A stretch of 64,000 nucleotides of DNA, taken from Donghicola mangrovi (GTDB lineage Bacteria; Pseudomonadota; Alphaproteobacteria; Rhodobacterales; Rhodobacteraceae). Below are positions 8,214 through 16,218 of the stretch, piece by piece (position 1 is the stretch's first letter; each line of letters starts with the position of its first letter). The notes below the pieces were generated by a model. It was given only the letters and a program-made list of their open reading frames with translations. It made no database searches and was not told where the DNA came from. The stretch covers positions 117,474 through 181,473 of the forward strand of contig NZ_JABCJE010000006.1 in the NCBI RefSeq assembly GCF_013377535.1, given 5' to 3'. Both the position numbers and the translations under genes were made by a program.

Positions 8214-9220
8214 CGTTTGTCCTCCAGCACCAGTTTGCGTTGCACGGGGAACCACGGGTGATCCCCCAGTTTCTTCAGCAGACCCCAGACCCCGCCACGG
8301 GCATAAAGCGCGATGATCAGCGTCAAGAGGCCCAAGACGATCAGGTAGGCCGAGCCGTATTCCCCGAACAAACGATCCGCGAAGAAGTAGATCAGCGCGC
8401 CGACGATGGCCCCTTCGATCGCGCCGATGCCGCCAACCATGACGATAAAGATCGACATCGAGGCCCAGAAGGGATCGAACCCCGCCGCCGGTGTGATCCG
8501 CAGCTGCGCCATGTAATAGATCGCGCCCGCGAAACCCGTGCCCACTGCCGCCGCGACAAAGATCAGGAAGCGCAACTGGCCGACGTTGACCCCTTGGCTC
8601 GCCGCTGCGATGGGGTTGTCCCGCATGGCAGTCAGGGCCAGCCCAACGCGGGACCGCAGCAGCCAATAGCTGCCCCCGATGGTCGCCACCAAAAGCAGTG
8701 CGCACAGCAGAACAAAGGCGATTTCCCGTTCATGCTGGCTGTATTGGGTCATGACCCGGAGCGTCAGGCCAGCGCCCGCATTCAGGTAGTCGATGTTGGA
8801 GGTGGTCAGGCGCACGGCCTCGGCCACAACCCAAGTGCCGATGGCAAAATAAGGTCCGTCGAGCCGGCGCAGCAGCAGATAGGTCGGCACCGCCAGCACC
8901 GCAGGCGCGATCAACGACAGGATCACGGCCACAAAGGGGTTCAGCCCGAAATTCTGCGCGAGCACGAAGAGCATGTAGCCCGCGACCCCGATGAATGCCT
9001 GCTGCCCCACCGAAACCAGCCCGGCATACCCCGCCAGCAGGTTCCACATCTGCGCAATCGCCAGATAGCAGCTAAGTTCAATCGCCCACCGGATATTCCC
9101 CGAAGAGGCCCACCACGGCATGGTCACAAGGCCCACCAGCACGATCACGCACAGGCTCATGGCGATGCGGCTGGAAGGGGTGGCCCGCACGACTCGGGCA
9201 TGTTGGAACGGTTGTGTCAT
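8210..9220 (-). CDS. Branched-chain-type ABC transporter permease (LivM-like)
   Basis: This 336-aa polytopic membrane protein has the LivM signature region GYAGLVSVGQQAFIGVAGY and the later EAA-like segment LTAMRDNPIAAASQGVNV. It pairs with the LivH-like protein encoded 12 bp upstream to form the membrane channel of a Liv/HAAT-family importer. Such systems carry amino acids but also amides and aromatic acids. The stop overlaps the dehydrogenase start. Confidence 0.9.
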   Translation of the reverse strand: MTQPFQHARVVRATPSSRIAMSLCVIVLVGLVTMPWWASSGNIRWAIELSCYLAIAQMWNLLAGYAGLVSVGQQAFIGVAGYMLFVLAQNFGLNPFVAVILSLIAPAVLAVPTYLLLRRLDGPYFAIGTWVVAEAVRLTTSNIDYLNAGAGLTLRVMTQYSQHEREIAFVLLCALLLVATIGGSYWLLRSRVGLALTAMRDNPIAAASQGVNVGQLRFLIFVAAAVGTGFAGAIYYMAQLRITPAAGFDPFWASMSIFIVMVGGIGAIEGAIVGALIYFFADRLFGEYGSAYLIVLGLLTLIIALYARGGVWGLLKKLGDHPWFPVQRKLVLEDKR

Positions 9221-9232
9221 TGCAAAAGCCCC

Positions 9233-10093
9233 TTATTTCTTACGTGCCATGATGCCTTCGGGGCGCGTTGCCAACACCGCGAGGAACACCAGATGACCGA
9301 ACAGAATGCCCAAGCCGGGGTCGATCCGAAGGCCGATAGCTTGCGCCACCCCCAGCACCATCGCCCCAAGGAATGCTCCCCAGAGCGACCCCATGCCGCC
9401 GATGATCACGGCCTCGAAAGCGTAGATTAGTTGGGCAGAGCCGTCGGACGGGGACACGGTGGCCCGCAGAGCGGCGAACACCGCGGCCAGACCCAGAATG
9501 GCGACCGCGATGGCGGTAGCGATGGCATAGATGCGTTTCGGGTCAACGCCGGTCATGGCGGCGGCCTCGGTATCGGCGGCGGCGGCGCGGAGGCCACGGC
9601 CAAAGCGGGAGTAGCGCAGCACCGCGTCCAGCCCGCCCGTCAATACGACCGCGCACATCAGGACCAGCACCGGCAGGACACCCAAGTAGATCCCGCCGAT
9701 CTCGAAACTGGCGCTGGCGATGCCAGAGTTGGGCAGGCTGCGCGTGTCAGCTGACCAGACCTCCAGCATCAGGTTCTGTAGGGCAATCGACAGCCCGAAG
9801 GTCGCGATCAATGAGGGCAGCGGGTCTGCCCCGACCACTTTGTTCAGGATGAATTTCTGCAGCACCCACCCCAGCAGCACCGCGATCGGCACGATCACCA
9901 CGATCAGCCCGATATTGCCAAGGGGCAGCACGCCCGCCAGCGAAATCACGATGAGGGACAGCAGGATCATCACGTCCCCATGGGCAATGTTCACGATCCG
10001 CATGACCCCGAACATCAGCGCCATCCCGAGGGCGTATTGGGCGTACATGCCCCCCAGCAGAACCCCTTGAATAATTGCATCAAGCCACTGCAT
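9233..10093 (-). CDS. Branched-chain-type ABC transporter permease (LivH-like)
   Basis: This 286-aa integral membrane protein has the LivH hallmarks: GVLLGGMYAQYALGMALMFG near the N-terminus, NIAHGDVMIL, and a C-terminal GGMGSLWGAFLGAMVLG. It is the first permease of this importer. It starts one nucleotide after the stop of the LivF-like gene, so translation is coupled. Confidence 0.9.
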   Translation of the reverse strand: MQWLDAIIQGVLLGGMYAQYALGMALMFGVMRIVNIAHGDVMILLSLIVISLAGVLPLGNIGLIVVIVPIAVLLGWVLQKFILNKVVGADPLPSLIATFGLSIALQNLMLEVWSADTRSLPNSGIASASFEIGGIYLGVLPVLVLMCAVVLTGGLDAVLRYSRFGRGLRAAAADTEAAAMTGVDPKRIYAIATAIAVAILGLAAVFAALRATVSPSDGSAQLIYAFEAVIIGGMGSLWGAFLGAMVLGVAQAIGLRIDPGLGILFGHLVFLAVLATRPEGIMARKK

Positions 10094-10094
10094 G

Positions 10095-10811
10095 TCACGC
10101 TCCGAAATAGGCCGAGGCGATGGCCTCGCGGGAAATGTCTTGGGAAATGCCGGACAGGGTTATGCGCCCTTCCAACATGCAATACAGGCGGTCCGAGGCT
10201 TCGCGGGCCAAAGTCACGTCCTGCTCCACCAGCACGATCGAGGTCCCGGCGGCGCTGATTTCCGGCAACACGGCGTAGATTTCGCGGATCACTTTGGGCG
10301 CAAGACCAAGGCTGATTTCATCGCACAGCAGCACCTTGGGCTGGCACAGCAGTGCGCGGGAAATGGCAACCATCTGCTGCTGCCCGCCGGACAGGTTTTC
10401 GATGGGCTGGCGGCGCTTTTCCTTGAGGATCGGGAACAGCTGGAACAGGCGCTCGCGGGACCACGGGCCTTCGGCTTCGGACATGCGGGCGTTGTCGATG
10501 GCGACGCGCATGTTTTCCTCGACCGACATGCCAGTGAAAAGGCGCCGCCCCTCGGGGACCATCGAGATGCCCTTGCGGACCATTTGATGAGCGGGAGTGC
10601 CGCCGACTGGCGCATTTTCAAACCGGACCATGTCGGGGGCCACGGGCAGCAGGCCAAAGATCGACTTCAGAAAGGTAGACTTGCCCGCGCCATTGGCACC
10701 GATCAGCGAGATAACCTCGCCCTTGTCCAGATGCAGGTCGATGCCGAACAGAGCCTGAAAATCGCCGTAGCCGCCGGTCAGGGCGTGGGTCGACAGAATA
10801 GGTGAACTCAT
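10095..10811 (-). CDS. ABC transporter ATPase (LivF-like)
   Basis: This 238-aa cytoplasmic ATPase has Walker A GANGAGKST, Q-loop region VPEGRRLFTGMSVEENM, signature LSGGQQQM and Walker B VLLCDEISLGLAP. The stretch VPEGRRLFTGMSV is characteristic of LivF. Its start overlaps the end of livG by 4 nt. It energises the importer with the LivG-like partner. Confidence 0.92.
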   Translation of the reverse strand: MSSPILSTHALTGGYGDFQALFGIDLHLDKGEVISLIGANGAGKSTFLKSIFGLLPVAPDMVRFENAPVGGTPAHQMVRKGISMVPEGRRLFTGMSVEENMRVAIDNARMSEAEGPWSRERLFQLFPILKEKRRQPIENLSGGQQQMVAISRALLCQPKVLLCDEISLGLAPKVIREIYAVLPEISAAGTSIVLVEQDVTLAREASDRLYCMLEGRITLSGISQDISREAIASAYFGA

Positions 10812-11536
10812 GCCTCGATCCCCATGTAAACGCGCTGGACTTCGGGGTTCTGCATCACCTCGTCGGGGGCGCCCTCGGCGATTTTGACGCCGAAGTTCAG
10901 CACCATGATGCGGCTGGCAACGGCCATCAGGGCGTGCAGCACGTGTTCGATCCAGATGATGGTGACGCCTTGATCGCGGACGCGGCGGATCAGGGCGACC
11001 AGTTCAGCCCCTTCGGCGTCGGTCAGGCCGCCTGCGATCTCGTCCAGCAGCAGAAGTTTCGGTTTGCCCGCGAGCGCCCGCGCCAGCTCCAGCCGTTTGC
11101 GGTTCAGCAGGGTCAGGCTGCCCGCAGGCGTGTTCGCGTGCTCCCACAACCCGCAGTCACGTAGCACACGCGCACAGTGGTCATAGGCCTCGGCCTCGCG
11201 CAGGTTGGCACTCATCATGGCGGGGACCAGCAGGTTTTCAAAGGCCGTCATCGCGCCAAAGGGTTGGGGCACCTGATAGGTGCGCCCGATCCCCCGTTGG
11301 CACCGCCGGTAGGGCGGCTCGGCCGAGAGGCGAGAGCCGTCAAGCGACAGCTCTCCTCCGTTGGCGGCCAGATCGCCGCTGATCAGGTTGAACAGCGTGG
11401 TTTTCCCTGCCCCGTTCGGGCCAAGGATCCCCAGCACATCGCCCGCCGCCACCGAAAAGCTGACATCGTCCACCACGGTCACGGCGCCGAAACGCTTGGT
11501 CAGCCCTTCGGCGACAAGGATTTTACGATCGGGCAT
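10808..11536 (-). CDS. ABC transporter ATPase (LivG-like)
   Basis: This 242-aa ATPase has Walker A GPNGAGKTT, Walker B LLLLDEIAGGL and the LivG-type C-terminus (EHVLHALMAVASRIMVLNFG...IAEGAPDEVM...VYMG). The ABC signature is the divergent LTLLNRKRLE rather than LSGGQ, a variant I recall in LivG subfamilies. Six nucleotides separate it from the binding-protein gene. Confidence 0.92.
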   Translation of the reverse strand: MPDRKILVAEGLTKRFGAVTVVDDVSFSVAAGDVLGILGPNGAGKTTLFNLISGDLAANGGELSLDGSRLSAEPPYRRCQRGIGRTYQVPQPFGAMTAFENLLVPAMMSANLREAEAYDHCARVLRDCGLWEHANTPAGSLTLLNRKRLELARALAGKPKLLLLDEIAGGLTDAEGAELVALIRRVRDQGVTIIWIEHVLHALMAVASRIMVLNFGVKIAEGAPDEVMQNPEVQRVYMGIEA

Positions 11537-11542
11537 AGGGGC

Positions 11543-12835
11543 TTAGCTCCAGCTGATCGGGGACATCTGCGCTTCGGGCTGCAGAACGTCGGGGTTCAGG
11601 CTGCTGTCCACAATCTTCAGGTCAAAGGGCCACTTCTCGCCCTTGACCCACTGCCCGCCAAAGATGGGGGTCTTGCAGATGTTGGCGTGGGGGCCTTCGC
11701 CGAAACGGATGTTGCCGACGATAGTGTCCAGATTGGTCGCGGCCAGCGCGTCGCGGTTGGCCATCCGGTCCATCGGGTTTTCCGAGCGCTTCAGGCTGTC
11801 CAGAACGACCTCCCACAGGGCATGGGCGTACCCCAGCGGCTGGGTCCACTGCTTGCCGGTCTCGGATTCCCAGATGTCCGCCAAGTCGCGGCTGGTCTGA
11901 CCGGTGAGCGAGGATTTGTAGGGGAACGCAGGGGTCCACCAAACCTCCGAGGACATGCCCTCTCCCAGATCGCCCATCGCTTCGATCCCCGAGGGGAACA
12001 ACAGCGCGGCGGCGACGGTCACCACTTTGGGGTGGTAGTTCTGCTGGTTGCACTGGGTGATAAAGGTCTTGAGGTCCGCCACATAGGTGATGCCGCCGAC
12101 GATCTCGCAGTTGTTGTTCTTGAACTCGGCGATCTGCGCCGAGAAGTCGTTGGTGCGGGGCTCGAACATCGAGGGGGCAAAGGCCTCGAAGCCCGCGTCA
12201 CGTACGGCAGGGGGCAGACCGTAATCGTTGTTGCCCCAGGTTTCGCCATCGGCGTTGCGGGGGAAGAGCATCCCGACCTTGCCGTTGGTCTCGATCGACT
12301 TCCACATGCCGGTAAAGGTGCCAAGCACATCCTCGAGGCCCCAGAAGAAGTGGTAGGTCCATTCAAAGGGTTGCTCGGCGCCGCCACGGGGCATTACGAA
12401 CGCCTGCCATGGCGAATTCGACGAAATGCAGGGCACGCCATAGAGTTCACACTGGTCAGCGGTCGGGTTGTTGATGTCCGTGGTCGAGGCGGGCAGCATA
12501 AAGTGCACCTCGTCGTTCAGGATCAGATCGCCCGCGATTTCAGCGGCCTTGTTGGGGTTCGATTGGGCGTCCCGCAGCAGAATTTCGATGTTATAGGTCT
12601 CGCCGCCGATCTCGATGCCGCTTTTGACCAGATCCATGATCTTGTTGGCGGTATAGTCGTCGGTGTCGCCGAACAGGGACAGCGGGCCGGTCATAGGGCT
12701 GATCACCCCGATCTTGATGGTCTTGGCCGCGGCCCGCACGCCGCGCGGCAGGGCGATGGTGGCCGCAGTGACAGCCCCCAGCCCCTTGAGCAGGGTGCGG
12801 CGGTTCACGGTGTGCGGATTGATGGTCAGTGTCAT
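11543..12835 (-). CDS. Liv-type ABC substrate-binding protein, Tat signal
   Basis: This 430-aa periplasmic type-I binding protein begins with a twin-arginine signal (NRRTLLKGLGAVTAATIALP) and then IKIGVISPMTGPLSLFGDTD, the typical LivJ-type entry strand. Residues such as LPASTTDINNPTADQCE and the C-terminal GEGPHANICKTPIFGGQWVKG resemble Liv-family members that bind non-amino-acid ligands. Tat export is less common for this family than Sec and implies folding in the cytoplasm. It is first of the transport genes, 108 bp after the SDR. Confidence 0.9.
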   Translation of the reverse strand: MTLTINPHTVNRRTLLKGLGAVTAATIALPRGVRAAAKTIKIGVISPMTGPLSLFGDTDDYTANKIMDLVKSGIEIGGETYNIEILLRDAQSNPNKAAEIAGDLILNDEVHFMLPASTTDINNPTADQCELYGVPCISSNSPWQAFVMPRGGAEQPFEWTYHFFWGLEDVLGTFTGMWKSIETNGKVGMLFPRNADGETWGNNDYGLPPAVRDAGFEAFAPSMFEPRTNDFSAQIAEFKNNNCEIVGGITYVADLKTFITQCNQQNYHPKVVTVAAALLFPSGIEAMGDLGEGMSSEVWWTPAFPYKSSLTGQTSRDLADIWESETGKQWTQPLGYAHALWEVVLDSLKRSENPMDRMANRDALAATNLDTIVGNIRFGEGPHANICKTPIFGGQWVKGEKWPFDLKIVDSSLNPDVLQPEAQMSPISWS

Positions 12836-12943
12836 GTCTCTTTCCTCCCTTGAAAACGGCGAACCAAGGGCGCCTCCCAGGCCCGTTTGGCAGGTCCGCC
12901 AGACCCACGGGGCAACGTCAGCGCCGCCCCGAACTGTGTGATG

Positions 12944-13774
12944 TCAGTCGATTTCCTGAGCGGGGCGCAGGATCAGCCCCCCGTCGATGACCATTTGCGA
13001 GCCGGTCACATAGGCCGACGCACCCGACGCTAGATAGAGCGCGAGGGGCTTGATCTCGTCGGTTTCGGCGACGCGCCCCAGACAGGACCAGCGGATAAAG
13101 GCTTGGCGATCCTCGACATTCGCCATGCGGCCCTCTGCGATGTTCGTGATGAACGGCCCCGGACAGATGGCGTTGACGCGGATGTCATAGCGCCCCAGCT
13201 CCATCGCCAGCTGCTTGACCAGATGGCTGACACCGGCCTTGGCGGGCATGTAGGGGGTGCCCACAATGCCATCCACATAGAAGGCTGCAATCGACGATGT
13301 CGCGATGATGGACCCGCCCCGCCCCTGCCGCTTCATGTGCCGCGCCGCCAGCTTCATGGTGTAGTAGATCGAGGTCAGGTTTACCCCGATCACCTTGTCC
13401 CAGTGGTCGTCGTGCAGGTTGTCGATCTCGCCCTCGGGGTTGCGGCGGCCTTCGGGGGTCAGGAACCCCGGTCCGGCATCCACGCCCGCATTGGCGAACA
13501 CCACGTCGATCCCGCCCTGATGGTCCGCGATTTCATCGAACGCGGCGTTCATTCCTGCGCGATCCGTCACGTCGCAGACAATCCCGTAGACCTTGCCGTA
13601 CCGCTCCGAAATCTCGGTCACGGTGCGGTTCAACTGGTCTGCGTTCAGGTCGATCAAGGTGACCAAAGCCCCCTGCTGCGCCATGATTTCCGCATAGGCC
13701 CGACCCAAGCCATAGGCCGCGCCCGTCACGACGACCGATTTGCCGGTCACGTTGAACATCGTCTCCAAAGACAT
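12944..13774 (-). CDS. Short-chain dehydrogenase/reductase
   Basis: This 276-aa classical SDR has TGAAYGLG for cofactor binding, NAGVD, catalytic Ser in IIATSSIAAFY, and a YMPAKAG motif where the catalytic Tyr and Lys stand in YxxxK spacing (Y-M-P-A-K). It ends with VTGSQMVIDGGLILRP. It lies between the cupin gene and the Liv importer genes in one minus-strand operon. It likely oxidises a hydroxyl or reduces a keto group of the imported compound. Confidence 0.88.
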   Translation of the reverse strand: MSLETMFNVTGKSVVVTGAAYGLGRAYAEIMAQQGALVTLIDLNADQLNRTVTEISERYGKVYGIVCDVTDRAGMNAAFDEIADHQGGIDVVFANAGVDAGPGFLTPEGRRNPEGEIDNLHDDHWDKVIGVNLTSIYYTMKLAARHMKRQGRGGSIIATSSIAAFYVDGIVGTPYMPAKAGVSHLVKQLAMELGRYDIRVNAICPGPFITNIAEGRMANVEDRQAFIRWSCLGRVAETDEIKPLALYLASGASAYVTGSQMVIDGGLILRPAQEID

Positions 13775-13802
13775 GCGCTCTCCTCCTTCGGCGCGGGGGC
13801 CG

Positions 13803-14318
13803 TTACATGAACATGTCTTTGTTGACGGGGATGTTGTTGGCTTCGCAGTAGCTGACGTAATGGTCGATGAACCAGAACACGTCGGCGGTGAATTCGTAGT
13901 TCGCCTCGTCGTCGAAGAACTCGATCGCGCCGTTCAGCCAGAACAGGGCCTTCATGCCGTTCGGGTCGTCCGAATATAGGGTATGCGCCGTGCCGGGCAG
14001 TTCGTAGACAAAGTCACCGGGGCGCGCGACCCAGTCGTATTCGTAATAGCCCCACGACCCTTCCAGCGTGACAGCGGACACAACGCCCCGATGGCGGTGG
14101 GTGCCGATGCGGCCGCCGCCCTTGACCCACAGGATGTTCGCGGCCGAGTTCTGGCGGATGTCAAAGGCCAGATGCTTGATCGCTGCGTGCTCGCCAAAGG
14201 GCACCCAAGGGTTGTTCTTGTCGTCCCCGGGGATAAAGGCGCCTTCTTTGCCAAAGCGGTGAATCATCGCCTCGTGGGGCTCTGGCGGCAGCTTGGTAAT
14301 CAGTCGATGTTCGTTCAT
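13803..14318 (-). CDS. Cupin protein of the 2,4'-dihydroxyacetophenone dioxygenase family
   Basis: This 171-aa single-domain cupin is the first gene of the operon. Metal-site residues appear in GTHRHRGVVSAVTLEGSWGYYEYDW and PGTAHTLYS. The PGDFVYELPGTAHTL region and C-terminal FWFIDHYVSYCEANNIPVNKD resemble 2,4'-dihydroxyacetophenone dioxygenase-family proteins. The named member cleaves an aromatic alpha-hydroxyketone with O2. The divergent XylR-like sensor supports an aromatic substrate. Family membership is from memory and the true reaction is open. Confidence 0.7.
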   Translation of the reverse strand: MNEHRLITKLPPEPHEAMIHRFGKEGAFIPGDDKNNPWVPFGEHAAIKHLAFDIRQNSAANILWVKGGGRIGTHRHRGVVSAVTLEGSWGYYEYDWVARPGDFVYELPGTAHTLYSDDPNGMKALFWLNGAIEFFDDEANYEFTADVFWFIDHYVSYCEANNIPVNKDMFM

Positions 14319-14425
14319 TTTTCCTCCCGATCTCCCTGTGTTCAGGGCAAGGTTCAGCAGACCGGCAGGGCGATATTTGCGTCAAAATAAAAAATCGTCG
14401 CCGCTCTGCGGCATGGAGCAATTTC

Positions 14426-14440
14426 GCCAGATTGTCTGGC
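14426..14440. promoter_or_regulatory. Inverted repeat GCCAGA-TTG-TCTGGC, candidate operator
   Basis: A perfect 6-bp dyad with a 3-nt spacer lies midway in the 240-bp divergent region between the cupin operon and the XylR-like regulator. A Fis-type HTH dimer would bind such a dyad. A second dyad, TTTCATGAAA (14533-14542), sits closer to the regulator start. No sigma-54 -24/-12 pair with correct spacing was found beside it. Confidence 0.5.
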
Positions 14441-14558
14441 AATTTCAGCGGTAAAATTTTTCCTGACTGCGCGGGAAACCTTTAAATCAAGGCGATTTTG
14501 CTGCGGCGCAGCTTCATTATTTGGTGAAATGGTTTCATGAAATGCGCAATGTGGCCCC

Positions 14559-16175
14559 ATGAAAACATCCGAAGACGAAGAACGCCTGCTCCACCGTGGG
14601 GGCCGCCCGACGCTGGCGGACCTGCTGGACACGCTAGAGTTTAGTCCCTCCAAAGGGGCGATCGAATTGAACGGCGCGCGGATGGTTCTGGCGCGGGCGA
14701 CTTTTGGCGCTGACCTGCAGGACGAACTGGTCCGCCGGTTTGGTGAACACGAGGCCATGGTGCTGCTCATGCGCCTTGGCTACCGGAACGGGCGCGAGGA
14801 CGCGGAATTCATCCGGCAGGAGTGGCCCAATCTGGACGTCGGGGATGCTTTCACCGCAGGCACGCGCCTCCATATGATGACCGGCACGGTGCGGGTCGAG
14901 ACCCTGCACAACGATTTTGACTTCAAGAACGACCGGTTCTCGGGGGATTTCCTGTGGCACCAGTCGGTCGAGGCGACGGAATATTCCCGCCGCCACGGGC
15001 GGGCTTTCGCGCCCGTCTGTTGGGCGCAGACCGGATACGCGGCAGGCTATGCCAGCGTCTTTTTCCGCAAACTGGTCCTGTACAAAGAGGTCAGCTGCGC
15101 CGCGATGGGCGACAAATCCTGCCGCGTGGTGGGCAAAACCGTGGATGGCTGGGGCGAGAATGATCCCTTTGTCCGCATGTTTCTGGACGAGGTCCTGTCC
15201 ACCCGCGCCGAAAGCCCCGCCCGCCGCAAAGCCTCTGACCGCCTACAAGACAGCGTCAGCACCCGCACGCTCGAGGAGTTGGTCGTTGCACCCGTCCGCG
15301 CCGATCTGGATCGCATCGCCCGGGCGCGCCTGAACGCCCTGATCACGGGCCCCGAAGGCTCGGGCTGCCGGATCGCGGCGGGTTGGTTGCACGCGGCCCG
15401 CTTTGCCCACGGCAAAATCCACCGCTGTCACGCAAACTCAGCGCGTCTGCCCGACCTATTAGAGGACGTGCGCAAGGCCATCGCCGCCACCGGCACCGCA
15501 GGCCACACGGTGATCGTCGAAGGCATCGACGCGCTGCCCGATGACCTGCAACTGACCCTGATCGAGATGATCAAGACCTTCGGCGCGGGGCCAGTGAACC
15601 TGCAAGTGATCGGCCTGTCCCAGCAGCCGTTGGCCCAGTTGCATCAGGCCGGACGGCTTCGGGCCGAGCTGATCTATGCCCTGTCCGTGCTGCCGGTGGC
15701 CATGCCCCCGCTGGCGGTCCGCGCGGCGGATATCCCTGCACTGGCGGACGCCCACTTGATGCGGATGCGCCCCACCGAAGAGGACGTGCCCCCCCGCCTG
15801 ACCGAAGACGCGCGGCAGGCCCTGATGTTCGGGGATTGGTCGGGGAACCTGCCGGAACTGCGCGCCACTTTGATGCGGGCGGCGATCTGTGCGGTGAACC
15901 CGCCCTTGATCGACGCGCCGGATATCGAGGCCGCCAGAGGTGTCTCTGGCGCTGCGCCTGAGGTGTCCCACGATGGCGATTTCTCCCGACTTTTTGGGCA
16001 GTTGCGCCCCTTCTTTGAAGCGGGGATCGGGATTGACGCGCTGGTGTCCCGCATCGAAGGGCAAGCCTTGGCCGAGGCGGGAGGCAACGTCTCTGCCGCC
16101 GCTCGAACCTTGGGGTTGAGCCGCGCCAAACTGGATTACCGCCTGCGCCAGAGCAAAGAGGATGATCTGGTCTGA
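14559..16175 (+). CDS. XylR/DmpR-like aromatic-sensing regulator with degenerate AAA+ domain
   Basis: This 538-aa protein has residues ~25-215 matching the XylR_N plus V4R sensor of DmpR/XylR: HQSVEATEYSRRHG, then PVCWAQTGYAAGYASVFF and the zinc-cysteine segment YKEVSCAAMGDKSC. The C-terminus is a Fis-type HTH (NVSAAARTLGLSRAKLDYRLRQ). The AAA+ core is eroded: Walker A reads GPEGSGCR (Lys to Cys), Walker B VIVEGIDALP lacks the Asp-Glu pair, and GAFTGA is absent. The motif FRxDLYYRL is reduced to LRAELIYAL. It probably senses an aromatic ligand and acts without ATP-driven sigma-54 remodelling, on the divergent cupin-Liv operon. Confidence 0.85.
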   Translation: MKTSEDEERLLHRGGRPTLADLLDTLEFSPSKGAIELNGARMVLARATFGADLQDELVRRFGEHEAMVLLMRLGYRNGREDAEFIRQEWPNLDVGDAFTAGTRLHMMTGTVRVETLHNDFDFKNDRFSGDFLWHQSVEATEYSRRHGRAFAPVCWAQTGYAAGYASVFFRKLVLYKEVSCAAMGDKSCRVVGKTVDGWGENDPFVRMFLDEVLSTRAESPARRKASDRLQDSVSTRTLEELVVAPVRADLDRIARARLNALITGPEGSGCRIAAGWLHAARFAHGKIHRCHANSARLPDLLEDVRKAIAATGTAGHTVIVEGIDALPDDLQLTLIEMIKTFGAGPVNLQVIGLSQQPLAQLHQAGRLRAELIYALSVLPVAMPPLAVRAADIPALADAHLMRMRPTEEDVPPRLTEDARQALMFGDWSGNLPELRATLMRAAICAVNPPLIDAPDIEAARGVSGAAPEVSHDGDFSRLFGQLRPFFEAGIGIDALVSRIEGQALAEAGGNVSAAARTLGLSRAKLDYRLRQSKEDDLV

Positions 16176-16184
16176 CGGTCGGTT

Positions 16185-16215
16185 TTCGCGGGCATCAGGG
16201 TGCGGCGCCCGCGAA
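16185..16215. terminator. Hairpin between convergent regulator and kinase genes
   Basis: A perfect 9-bp stem TTCGCGGGC (16185-16193) / GCCCGCGAA (16207-16215) sits between the two convergent stop codons. No clear T-run follows on either strand, so termination is inferred from position and stem strength. Confidence 0.5.
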
Positions 16216-16218
16216 GGC

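Noticed and set aside
14421..14440. Sigma-54 promoter for the cupin operon (TGGC...TTGC on the minus strand)
   Set aside because: The GG to GC distance is 7 nt instead of 10, and the adjacent regulator lacks GAFTGA.
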